Assembly: GCA_900708905.1 (NCBI GenBank)
Contig: CAADRB010000105.1
Location: 144,641-208,640, forward strand
DNA length: 64,000 bases
Reading direction: 5' to 3'
From: Hymenolepis diminuta
Lineage: Eukaryota > Platyhelminthes > Cestoda > Cyclophyllidea > Hymenolepididae
Shown here: piece after piece, positions 24,741 through 36,945 of the stretch
Position numbering within the stretch: position 1 is the stretch's first letter
Layout: each line of letters begins with the position of its first letter
Notes under the pieces: generated by a model
What the model was told of the DNA's origin: nothing
Database searches by the model: none
The model's input: only the letters and a program-made list of their open reading frames with translations
Program-made: the position numbers and the translations under genes

Positions 24741-27248
24741 ACCTTATCGTCAACGAAAAAATGTCATCTTATGACAACCATAATCATAAGTAAACATATG
24801 CGTTCCAAGTATTCTCCACCATCACTGCATTCAAGCAAACTTCTTATTGGATCGATAACTTGTAACATTCTTTAATATTTAGATATCTACTGATCTTTAT
24901 GAAAAGTTACTTTATAATCACGCAGTACGGTGAGGTTCAATTCAAATCTGATGTCCGAGAGCCGTCATTTAAATAAGTGATTCAAAGACAATTTCAATTA
25001 ACATCACTTTACTGGAGATTTCTTTAGTTTTCCGACGCTTCTAAAACTATTTATTTGAAATGAATTTTCTGTTCACTAAAACTGAGCAGTTTTATTAACC
25101 TCAGGGATCTGTTGTTAGACTTCAAAAATACATTGTTCTTTAAAGCGATCTGTGAATAGCACGGAATAAATTATTTTAATATAATTAAAAAAATATTTCA
25201 CACGCGCAAATTGCTAGAACATTAAGTAGAGTAGCATAATTGTAAATTGCTGTTTTATTTAATAAGTGCACATAATTATTTTACTAGTAAAATACAACCT
25301 TTCTAATGAGATGGGTAGATGAGCAGTTGACACTTTTCATAAACTTGGTTTGATGACTTTCAATTTAAATTCAGCTAAACCACTTGGATGTTCGATCAAA
25401 AGTGGTTCCGAAATATTTAAAAGTGGATTTAGAAAACCGTACATCCATTAAAAGATCAGCAATAATGAGTTCAAGATGGAAGTAATAAAATAATGTTTTC
25501 ATGATCAAAAGTACATTCGAATCCAGATTTCATTTTCTAACCTCAAGTTCGATCGTGTTCAACTTGCACCAAAATTTTAGCTTCCAGGGCAAAGAACATT
25601 TGCATTTTAAAAATTGCCCAGATTTAGATTAATTAATAAAACATACTGGTGGATGTGGAAAAGACAGTTCCATATAGAGGTCTACAGGTGATTAAATACC
25701 CAGGAAAATATCGAGTCAACAACACTCTATGAAACTCATGTGCTCGAGTGCAAGTGTTGAGGGATCAGTGAAGGAGCACATGTTCAAATTAGTGCCAACA
25801 GTCGAGGATTGTCTTGTAAAACTCGTGATCATACTCTTCATAGTGGAGTTCAAAGTGGTTCAAGAATTTGCAGGCGGATAACTCGAATTGCTAATTAAAT
25901 CTCGTGTGCTATTTTTCCAGACTGGTTTTACAATTAATTATTAAGCCTCTGAAAGTGCGAAATACTTCGAAGAGTTTAATCATGGAAAAGTATCTGAATA
26001 AGGGGAATTCCAACCCAGATATGAAATAGAGGTGAGGATCATAAAGGCGGTAATGAAGTCGGTGCAAATAATCAAGGATTGAGCAGTTCGTATCCACAAC
26101 AGAAATATAGTTTATATCCTAATGTTCAAATTCAGTTAACTAACCGGCCCCCCCTCCTCCGGGTTCATGGATTAGATCGTACCCAAGATATTCAGTTTGA
26201 TTTATTATGCTGCCTCGATTTATAAATTCCACATTACAGCCTAAGCTCACACTGCCAAGAACGGAGATCACTCTATAATTAAACTGACTTCTTTAATTGC
26301 ATTTACAGCCCCTAAAATAAATAAACGAAATTCACAAAATGTCCGCAGGCGCAGTAATAATATTTCTAATTCATTAAGTATTTAAAGTAAAGAGTAACAT
26401 CGACCAATAATTGGGCAAGTTGTTTTCTGAAATACTGGACCACTTGGTTTATGCTAAAGAGTTAGCTGTTGCCATAAAATGAAACCAGTGAACAGATTTC
26501 AAAAATTGGGCTTTCAGATGGGCAACAATGTGGATACTAAATAAACAAAGTTTCGTCCTTATCTCCAGAAGCTATTATATTTCCAGCGGATGCACTTAAA
26601 CTAAATTGCAGGGTATTATTAAACTTATTACCAGTGGAAATGAAAAAATTATAAATTACAATAATGAGAAGCAACCAAAATCGGTTTAAAGGAAGTTCAA
26701 CAAACGACTGATAAGGGAGAGCGAATCAGAAAGATGCTGAGAGTAAGGTCAACGTGTCAAATAGTCCTACTTCATTTGATTTACGGACTCAGAGTGTATT
26801 ACATTTATAGAAATAACTACAATGTCCAGTGCTCATTGATCCATTTTTAGTCATGATAGTCAGTCTTGCCACCCCAATTCACTTTTCATCCAATGATTGA
26901 GAAGACAGAATAATCCTAAATGATATTCAGCAGCTTACAGTCGTAACATTAGCAAAGATGACACAGACAGATACAAAGGTAATAAACCTAAACTCTACAG
27001 ACATACCCTCTTACAAATCTGATTCCCACAGAATATTTGAGAGTAATGTCTTAATAATAACAAGGTAGAAGAAAGAGCAACGGACGTGCCTGGTTCTTTC
27101 AAGCAAATCGAGGAATCGGTAACAACGCATACGGAAGCAAAGGGAATGCGAAACCAAGTTTTAATATCACAGTACTTAAAATTAAAGTGTGAAGGAATGG
27201 AAGAGATCGGGAATGCTAGGAGGAAAAAGAATGATTTGGTGTTATGCA
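24741..27248. other. intergenic DNA downstream of the RUFY gene, no gene seen
   Basis: No exon or domain recognised. A frame at 25909-26097 (minus) has no supporting context. I did not find a convincing AATAAA within 250 bp of the RUFY stop. Confidence 0.5.
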
Positions 27249-30200
27249 TCACCGAACGGCGTAACGCTCCATCAGTTGATTGTGACATGTTTCGCAAACT
27301 CGAACCGGTTTTGAGGAACTGGGTAGTGGCATTTTGAAGGAAGAACACTCTTGGCAGAAGATCAAACCGCAGTTTCGACAGTGATGCTACAAAGATAAAA
27401 AAATGATGGTTAAATACCACTGATGTAAATCCGTGTTTTAATTGATTAATGATAATTTAAAAAGAAATGGGGAGTTGGGGCCAAGATTAGCATTAACATT
27501 TGTTTTAATCGAAAAAACAATTCTCATTCGATCACATTACTGTAGAATATTATAGAAACGGGATTCCTGATTAATAGTTGTCATATACAATAGTAGAATG
27601 TACTGTATTGGCTTGACTGACGGATTATGTCTTGCTGGTTGCTCATCAGACAAACAGAGAGCATGAAACAGTCAATTCAACCCTACGTAAACCCCGTTTC
27701 CTCTCACTTTATCTATTTCCCATTCTTCCAATTTCCAACTCTCCTTCACATTCCCTTCCTTTTCCCTCGTTTCTTACCCTCGCCAAATATACTCGTGATC
27801 CAACTCAAATCTTTGTTTTATCACTTGGGGGCGGCTGAAGTTTCCTCTTAGCCCAAGGGAGGATGTCTCTAAACCTAACTTGAACATACTCTTTAGATTT
27901 ATCTAACTTCAAATGACGGAAAGCAGGTTCAGTATTTCTAATTGAAAATGACATGCATCAAGCGACTTCATATTTAGATGTACGATGATTTACATTTCTT
28001 GACTATCGACAGTTGGTAGTCATTTATTTTTAACAATCATGAGTCATGAAAATTCCAGACTTGGTTGTTGTAGAGGGTTTACTGGCCGGGTTTCCCTTTA
28101 AAAGATAGAACCCCACGTGGCGTACGGTAACAATGTAAAACTTACTTGACCTGGGTAAAGGAAGGGCATTCTAAAGAGAAGCTCACATCCTACAATCGTT
28201 CTGTTGATCGGAAAGAAATAGTGTAATTGGCCACCGAACCACTAGATTTTACAATATTTACCTGGAGAAGATACTCTGGAACTCCTGCTAAGAAACACAA
28301 ATTCCGCAACCTCATTATTAATCAGTATTAAGCAAGATGGCTATTAATAGTGATCACTGGATACGTTAAATGAATATCAAACCCGTAATCTCTGACGTTG
28401 AAAAGGTAAGAGTTAAACACTACATTACTGATATACTATCAAAATTCAAAATTTTATTGAAATCGCAAGGAGCTTCATCAAAATTCTTGGCAATAGGCAA
28501 AGGATGACCATGCAGCAACTGTGGTATTCACCAATTCATTTCAAGATAAAGCAATAAAAACCTCTCCCCAAACTAATCCTTCAGTTATTAGAAACGGATC
28601 TTAACGATCTCAGTCATTTACTGACCTTTCGTCTAGAGAAGGAGAAACGAGCATCACAGAGAGCACAGGAGGTGGCTTCAGAGTCAGATATCCACTTTGC
28701 GGTTGAAAGACTGAGGACACGTTGTTCTGCATGATCTGCTCTAAGTCGTGCAACTTCAACCACACTTGACATATCCGACAGGGTTTGTTCTGCCTCACTA
28801 CATCGTCGTTGCAGCTCAGAGATCATCGCATCGCGTTCTCTCAAACTCTGAAGGATAAAAGAGCAATAAGGCGGTAAGCATTGCATATTGCATGAGACTG
28901 AAACATCTAGAGTAATGAAGAGGAAGAGCAGATATCTTTTTTGACAGTTTAACGGAAAAGAAACAGAAATAAGAGGAGTGAAGGAGATGCAAGGAAATAC
29001 AGCGAAATCAAATCAAAAATCGAAAATAGGGAATTTAAATGAAATTAATTTAAAGCTAATTTCAAAAGCAACGAAAACGCTTTGATATTCCGAGTTTCCA
29101 GTAGATCAAATGGTCATGAATTCATAAGACTAGGAAAGATCTGACTATGTCACAACCCGGAACTTTGCAATAATGAAAACACTAACAAGTATTAAGATGT
29201 ATCTCACAAGAAGCTTCTGATCTATGAGAATCTGGTTTTTCGAAAATACCGAAATACGTGTAACTGAAAGAATTAATATAAATGGATGCTTGGAGAAAAG
29301 AATCAACAAATTTGTACTTCATAATATAACAAAAATATAAACATTGCCAATTATTAACCGTCGAAACAATTCGAAATAAGCTGATAAAGAGACAAGGTAG
29401 ATGAATGCTTAGTTCTTCAGTCAGAAACAGAAAATGTGTGCAATGGGACAGAGGAGCTGTGGATCACTAACTTATTGAATAACGATAACAAGAACAGATA
29501 CTAGTAAATAAACGCCAAATAAACAGATTTACTAAATTCCTGATTCCTAAAAGAGAGTGTCAAGATATATGTCTATCTGGAGGAAATCGTTTATGCGTGG
29601 TAGAAGACATAGGCCACAAACCGAAAATGTTCCACCATGGAAAATAAGCACAATGGAATCACGTTTAAAAGGGCTACTACAGATAAGTACATCCTCTTCG
29701 ATGAAACTAATTCAATTTCATTAGTGAAATAAGTTGTCACAAAAATATACACGAACATAAATTTTCAAAAACTAATACCTAATGCAATTTTCCATCAGAA
29801 GGTATTCAACACTAAGCTCCACTGCAATATCTCAAGCCAAAAAATATTTCCTAATGTAGGTTAAAGGAAACTTCCACTTTTCAGGACCGATATCTTTTTA
29901 TTTCATTCACCCTGCCCTTAATGAAAATTCTGACTGATAGCATAACTGAACTTAAATATGGTATTAACGAAAAGCAGATCTCCTTGAACTAATGTAAAAT
30001 GAATACATAATAATACAAGGTCATTGAGAAATTAGTAAAGACACTAGTACGTAAGTGTTGGTGTTAAAGTCTGCAAGTGCGAAATAACCCATAAAATCCG
30101 AAAACGTGGCCTGGAAGCTCAACGACTATATACGCAAATCAAGAGCCTCTAAGGCGATTCGGGACACATAGATAGTTCCGTTACCATGTAGAAAAAATAT

Positions 30201-33097
30201 GCAAAATTACGCCTTTGAGACCAAACAAGATTCACGGGTTGACTCACCTGACTTTTTCGATCCAAATTCTCTTGCAGAGCCTTAATGCTAGCCAAATCAG
30301 TATACACCTCGTCAAATTGCGATTGCAAATTTTGAGTAGTCTCTTTATTCGCCGCAAGATCAGCTTGCAACTGAACACACTGTCGGTCTGCTTGATCGGC
30401 TCTTTTGATTGCTTCTTTCATGGCCCTCTCGTTAGCCATTTTCTCATCTTTCAACTGATGGCATCTCTCATTCATCGCTGTCAAAACAGAGGACATTCCA
30501 TCAACCTTTTCCTGAAGATCACCAGCACGTTTATTAGTAGCCTCGAGCTCCGCAGTCACACTCTAAAATCACAGAATTTAGATCGCTATATTTAGTCTAC
30601 TTAATTAGTATAAGTAGAGACAGTAAAATATACCCGAAGTTTTTCAGAAAATTCTTTATTCAACTTCACCATTTCAGATATCTGACCACGATGTTCGGTT
30701 AAGGATGCCTCTCTCTCGGTATTCAATGTTTGTAAACGTGATATTTCCGTTTCTATGGCAGCTCTTGACTCCTTCTCTTGCGATAGGACATTTTCAACTT
30801 CCTACATATCAAACAAGCATAATTACAGACCAAAATCAGAAACTTACAAGTCGCTTCCTCCTTTCTGCACTAATCTGCCGTTCCAGTTCAGCTCTATAAC
30901 TGTCATGAGATAGATTCGAACGTTTAGCGGCCTCCAGCTCGTTCTGCATTTCCTGAAGGGAAGAGGAAACTTCCGTAAAAAACGTTAAGCAATAGAGTTC
31001 CGATTGAATGAGAGTGAAAGCTCATTGGCGTCTTAAGCAGATTCATTTCTGACACAACGACCAACAATGATTTACTGTGCTCAATTCTTTAGTCTTAAGA
31101 AGACTTGAAACACCACGTATCAGATCGTCATCCTCAATATTGACATTAGATTTAGTGGGAGCGTCTTCAAAGGATCTTTTGAAAAAATAACAGAACAAAT
31201 AATTCTGAGCCGAGTGGTAAGGAAATAAAAATATCAAATCCCATGGACCAAATCTCCATATTCTTTCTTCAACTTACATCCTAAAATCGACTATAACTCC
31301 GGCGGTATAACGTAAAATATCTTTCAAAATAAACAGGCATTATATTATATCCTCAAGCTTGACTAGAGTGAATGAAGGCTAATATATTTTTATAGCACCA
31401 AATTTATTAACTATACTGCATTTTAGAACTACCCATAGCATATCAAAATATTTTGGGTTTCAAGTATGAGAAAGCATCAGAATAGGGAACTAGCAAACCA
31501 GTACAATAATAGTTGGCAAAGAAGGCGGAGAGGACAAATAGACACAAATAATGATGTCAGGGCATCAATGATCCTGTTTCACCTGACTACAAAGTGCAAT
31601 GCGTTGCCCACTTTCAAATAGAAGATATATTTCTGCGATTCAAAAATTCAAATTACGCGGTTTTACACTTTAGTTTCTGGGTAACTTAATGTCCGCGATT
31701 CCCACAGCTCTGCGAATTAATTAATTAAACTTCTAATTCCATTTGATAAAGGAAAGAGTTGGATGTAACAAGCAATGATGTTTATGCCACAGCAGAGTTC
31801 ACTTCATAGCTTTCACAACAACGTCATTAGTTAAGAAAAATCAACGGTTCATACCAACTTAACCGAAAATACAAGCAGGTATGGACTTGAGCAAAAGATC
31901 AGGAGTCAAAGCGCCTTATTTAACAAGTAACCTTCTTCATCTCTCATTCAGCGATTATACAAGATGAACGCAGAACTATTTAGCGTACTACTTCAAATTT
32001 AAGAATATGGTAGTAAGAAGTCATCCAACATACCCTTGTCTGTCGAACAAGCAGATTCGATAACTTCTCATTATTCAATTTTAATTTTGAAATTTCAGAT
32101 TCCAAGTCAGTTTTAGACAACTTCAAGGCGTCATTTTCAAATGTGAGATCGTTGAACATTTTTGTGAGGTTAGCTAGGGTGATTCTATTTTAAGAACATA
32201 AATATTAAAAAGCGAAGAATAAAACATACTGATTGGTAGAGATTTTTTCTTCAAGGCACTGTTTTTCGTTAATTATCGATGAAAAACGTTCTTGCAAATC
32301 CCTTCTATAAATGGAACAAAATAAAACTAGCTCTCTGGTACAATATCACTTACTGTGATGCGGAGCCGTTGGCGAGATTGTCATGGAAATCAAATTGTAT
32401 ACAAGAACTATAGTCAATAGGAAATAACTAGAAAAGAGAAATATATAGTAATGAAACAACATACAGGACCATCTAGTTGGGAAGAATTGTCTTTGGGAAT
32501 ATAGGAAAAATCAATAACATCTAAACCACTCAGAAGACCAACGAAAGCAATTCCTGATTCAGTCATCAAAAGCGAACCTTTGGAATAAAGATCCGCGAAA
32601 CAATAGGATCCTGTGTTATTGCTATTTCCGAACTTGATTGAATTAGCAGGAATGCACCGTTCATTTTTGTTTTCGACAACTGACAACAGGTTTGATCCGA
32701 GTTTCTAAACGTTAAATACAAAAAGTGAACCTACCTTGCGTACAAGCGACTGTCGGATCCAAAAACGAGTCTTACCAAGTCCCGTTTTAATATTTTTAAT
32801 AATTTCATCATGTTCACGTTGGTTGTGTTCGTCAAAGTTTGCAAATCTAAGAACTGACCATGGATCAGGTGAATTGGACGAGTTTGGTTCAGTCAATTTT
32901 AGGCCATGACAGATTCCATTCTCAATAATGCATAAGAGTCGAGCTACTATTTGGTAAAGGGTAGTTGACGTTTGGTCGCAAGTGTCAAACTCAACGGATG
33001 ATACCATAAAACGTGATACATATTCGAGGATTTCTCTAGTAGTAAACCGTGTTGCCGCAAGAATATTCTCGCGCTCGACATCAGCTGGTGTTAACAT
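27249..33097 (-). CDS. RUN and FYVE domain-containing protein (RUFY family), complete, 11 exons, 659 residues
   Basis: RUFY proteins are early-endosome adaptors that bind small Rab GTPases and phosphatidylinositol 3-phosphate. Exons on minus: 33097-32735, 32704-32465, 32427-32354, 32304-32230, 32184-32034, 31204-31076, 30952-30848, 30801-30634, 30562-30248, 28847-28626, 27386-27249; phases close to 659 codons plus TGA. Residues about 7-215 are a RUN domain (starts [27 protein letters not shown]; then [16 protein letters not shown]). Residues about 230-590 are coiled coil. Residues 592-655 are a FYVE finger: WISD, CALC, RRKHHCRNCG, CQEC and VRVCETC supply the eight zinc cysteines and the lipid-binding motifs. 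FYVE is split by a 1.2 kb intron between RRK and HHC. The start of exon 6 is uncertain: the chosen acceptor keeps phase but adds an unusual aromatic stretch (NYLFCYFF). The size fits RUFY1/2. CACGTATAAATACG lies about 25 bp before the ATG. Confidence 0.95.
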
Positions 33098-34905
33098 TTA
33101 TTTTAGTTTTCGTATTTATACGTGTGGTATAAAGACGTATACAAAAAAATGGCACTCATAAAAGCGAATCAAATGCAATCCGAAAATTGACCGAACGCAG
33201 TACGCAAATGAATCAAGATGAACCTGCCGTCTTAACAGCTGTCCGCAACCTTGATATATTTTATCTCAGTCTAAATAATAATATAATTAACAAATATGTT
33301 TCAGACCCTTTTGAATTTTATTTTAAAATTTAAAATTGTAAAAAATGTTTTTTTACATAGGTTGTAATAATTATGTGAATGGCAAATAGTAGCGAATATA
33401 CTATAATACTTTATCTTCCAGCAGGAATATTTTTATATGCTTACCCAAAATTATATTATCAGTATAGGTTTACTCAAAGATGGAATAAATATAGTGTATA
33501 CCGGTAATAAAAAGACTAATCTGACTACATACTGGGAAATCTGAAAAACCTGGTATCGACATTTCACAAATATTTCTCTCAACAGAGATATGATTTCCTT
33601 GTTCTTGAATATCTTATTGCCTGCCTAATGTTACCGAAATAAAATTAATGCTTTCTGTTAAATTTTATATCTGTATCATAAGTCTTCAAAAATCTCATAC
33701 ACTGACTTAAATGTTTACTCCATCTTTCAAGAGCAGACTTTTATTTACAAATTGTTAGACAGCAGATACCAATTCGGAACGATAAGACATCAGCAAAGCA
33801 ATCTACCACGAGCAGATCAGGTTTGCTCGTAGGATTCCACATTGCAGCCACCCATCTGGCGAAAACATCTGCAAGAGAACATAACTAACTTCTCACAAAG
33901 AAATATTCGTAAACAAAATTGAGAACAAACTGGGTGGCTTTTCGGCCATCTTGAGTGTCTTAATTCGTTCCTTTGTATATCTTCATTTCACATTACATCA
34001 CTAAAAAAGGATGCAAAGTAGTGAGCCTAATTCAGCGTATCACAGTTTGTTACTTGTCCTTTTCCCACTCTCTTTAAACCATTGATTTATATATCTACAT
34101 TTTTTATTGCCGTAAAATGCACATGTTATCTATATTCAAACCTTTGTCTGAGCTATAGGAAGGACCGTTTTCTAATAATAATGAAAAGAATGAAATTTGT
34201 AAAAATTGAGTCGTAACCAGATTTTGAAAGAATTCTTTTCAGCTCGTCGTTCAACGAACTTAGGTTAGTGTTAAATATATCAATTTATTTCTTTCAAAAG
34301 CTATTCTGTTCCCTACTGAGGATATCATTGTAATTCGAGAGATTATTTCTACTATCACAAATTATTTGAAAGTGCGACGGATATTTAATTTCAGTTGCCA
34401 TAAAGTTTAGCAATTATTAAAAAATATTGATAAAATTGAAAATTATTTGAAAAAATTGCAAATTTTAGGTAATATAATAAATTAGCATCGGGATAAGGAT
34501 GATATGAGCTACTAAAAGGAGCGAACCATCCACAAACTAACAATGTGAAGGAGTTATAGAAATCGTGAACTATCCTTTTACATTGCATAATCATTTGTTT
34601 CATTTGTCCAACTCTCACACGGAACACTTCCATTCGTTCCGCTTATAAGTAGTCCTTACTGTATTCACATTTCTCGTCTGATGGTTCGTTATGCTAAGTG
34701 ACACCTTAATATGTTTTTCGATCTGATATTATAGTCTTCTGAGCTTTAACTTCAACTTTATGAAGTCGAAAATATACTTGACTCTCTAGTCTGTTATAAT
34801 TCTTTATACAACTCGGAATAGCTTTTTAATGGTTAAACAAGAAGACGTCTCGAAATCAGTAAGGATTGAATAATTTTATTGAATAACACTATAGAAGGAT
34901 AAAAA
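33098..34905. other. intergenic DNA upstream of the RUFY gene
   Basis: Very AT-rich; TATAAATA on minus lies about 20 bp before the RUFY ATG and could be a core promoter with a very short leader, or chance. Frame 34391-34633 (minus) is chance-like. No repeats recognised. Confidence 0.45.
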
Positions 34906-35500
34906 ATGGAGGATACTAATTTAGTAGGAAAGTGCACAGAGAGGGTTTTTTACCCTTTACAGAAAGGGTGCCCTTTTTACAGAAAGAATGCTTATGCTGA
35001 ACATCCTTCGTCTTACTTGTTAAGCAATTTAGCAAGCCATTTGAGTGGGAATTCCGATCATTCCGTTCCAAACAGGCTACCAAGTTTTGTTGGGGTTAAG
35101 TTAACGACTAACGGCTGGCAGCTAACAGCTAACAACGGCAACAACAGTCACCAGTTCGAAGCTGTTGGAGTAAAAGTTAACAAAAATTGTGGAGCAGAAC
35201 GGCAAGAGTTGATTAGACCAAAATGTGTTCAAGGACACCATAATGAGGATTGAAGCGAGTAAGAGAGAGCGAGAGAGCTGAGGAACAGTGGAAGTCGGTA
35301 AGTGACACGCCTGAGTCATGTTTTAAGTGGAAAAACAAAGACAGTTTTATGAGTCATTTGGGTAAGGCCGAGCGAGAACATGGGTCTAGACGTACTTTTA
35401 AGTGAAACGAGGCTGTTATAGAAAGAGGGAGAATCGATAGGCACGTTTAGACATAACAGATAGGGGTGGTGCGCATAGGGACAGAAAAGACGTCTCTGTG
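34906..35500 (+). repeat. dispersed repeat family R2, copy 1
   Basis: Resembles 59580-59905 in the same orientation. Ordered shared blocks are GACAGCTAACAGC-like text, ATTGATCAGACC/ATTAGACCA, GAGAGAGA purine tract, GTGTATGACA/AAGTGACACGCCTGAG, GAGTCATTTGGGTAAGG versus AAGTCACTTGGGTAAGG, and ATTATAGAAAG versus TTATAGAAAG followed by AGGGAG. It includes a 115-codon open frame (34906-35253) with no recognisable domain and a tiny internal duplication around TTTACAGAAAG (34955-34989). Family unknown; no terminal repeats identified. Confidence 0.5.
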
Positions 35501-35971
35501 GTTTCATGGACAAAAAATTGGGGTATTGTTACAGAGAATGCGAATAAAGAGTAAATCTGGAAATATATAGAGATTCATTCTTCAGTTTCATATGATAAAC
35601 ATTCTGAAAATGGGTGCGAATATCCGAGAGACGTTAAGTTAGTGTTTATAAATAATCACAACACAAATAACATTTCTCATGTGCCTATTAATGCCTACGT
35701 GAGAGTCGCAGATTGTGAAAACAAAATATGACGCTTGGCGCCAATACGATAGACGAAGCGGGTTTATGGAATTTAAATTTCACACGCACCGCCTGGGCAA
35801 AACGCGCCAGTGTGGCTTTGGAGGAAAAGCTTTCATTCAGTAAGACAACCCTCAAGGATAAGATTGGAAGCAACAGAAGAAGAGAAATAAAAGTGTAAAA
35901 CTCATTCGGACAATCTGAAAGGAAAGCCAAAATAAGCTAAAAAGGTCAGAGGTTAAAGAGTTGTCTCCGTC

Positions 35972-36945
35972 TTAATGGAACAAAGGATCTAGCCATCTGG
36001 CCATTCTTATCGCGTCACAATCCCTTTCGACATTAGTTAAATATTCACATTGTATGGCGTCGTTAACAGTTATTCTTGAATCAGGGCAATAGATTAGCAA
36101 TCTAGAAAGTAAAAGAATTTGTATTACGAATTGGTTAATTTTTGCATTAGAAAAAGGATCGGTCAAAACTCACTCGTAACCACTGGCATAAGTCACTCGA
36201 CCGTGTAGGTGATGAATTTTTCTCAATCACGATTCATTAGCAATCCGAGTATTTGCATTCCACTGAAATCACTTACACCCGACCACTTAGTTTCAGATTG
36301 TGTATCACAAGTTTCAAAATATGTATTAACACTTCCTTCCCCAACTGAACATGTACCGATGGCTTTAATGTGTCTTCTACATCTTAACAAAAGCAAAAAC
36401 GTTAATATATGTTAATATATTTCATTTTAGAAATATCAGCGTGAAAAATATTCATATACCTGGCAAGATTTCAATGCTTATATAGGCTGAAGCACCAAAT
36501 TTTTCCCTTCGACCACAGATGTTACTTGCTGTTGCTTGTCCAAAATCCCCAACCTTGACCATTCCTCTATCATTTACAATTGCACTGTCTGGTTTTAAAT
36601 CACCACGGGTGATGTTCATAGAATGGGTATGCTTCACACCGATTAAAAGACTTTTCAGCAAATATTTGACTTGCTTGGAGAATGTTGTCATTCTTAAAAA
36701 TTAAAAGGTAGTGATATGATAGTACTCAAGCACGAACTATATGGATTTTCTACTCTTTGAGGTCATGATATTGATGTATTTCATGATATTTGTATGATTG
36801 AATTATAACAATATATCAACTTCTTTGTTCTAGAACCACATTAGACGTTTCTGAACCATTTCGTTCTTCAGTTTCTTAGTGACGACCGTTTCTTCAGCTC
36901 TTTTGTCATACGCCAGATAAACTTTAGAGAATTTAGAGGGAGATA
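35972..36945 (-). pseudogene. decayed CDK-like kinase copy A
   Basis: Relic of the same gene as the intact kinase at 39881-41179, same strand. Readable parts on minus: about 36945-36835, KVYLAYDKRAEETVVTKKL, matching the glycine-loop to catalytic-lysine region and ending in a stop; 36691-36460, matching the catalytic core with RGDLKP in place of H-R-D and GDFG kept, ending in a GT donor at the same phase-1 position as the intact gene; about 36400-36180, an exon-2 remnant (KAIGTCSVG, WSGVSDFSGM) with in-frame stops; and about 36099-35972, exon 3 (LLIYCPDSRITVNDAI to RMARWLDPL). The segment between the lysine region and the core is missing. Kept introns point to DNA-level duplication, not retrocopying. 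Confidence 0.75.

Noticed and set aside
26995..27420. 141-codon minus-strand frame
   Set aside because: It overlaps the last RUFY exon in a different frame; the FYVE text (HHCRNCG) with acceptor and stop explains the region.
27600..27860. Pyrimidine-rich plus frames 27627-27851 and 27632-27838
   Set aside because: They sit inside the RUFY FYVE intron, overlap each other in two frames and reflect a CT-rich stretch, not coding sequence.
30215..30595. 126-codon plus-strand frame
   Set aside because: Antisense shadow of the RUFY coiled-coil exon at 30248-30562.
34906..35253. 115-codon plus-strand frame as an independent gene
   Set aside because: Lies within repeat R2, has no recognisable domain and the other copy has no matching frame.
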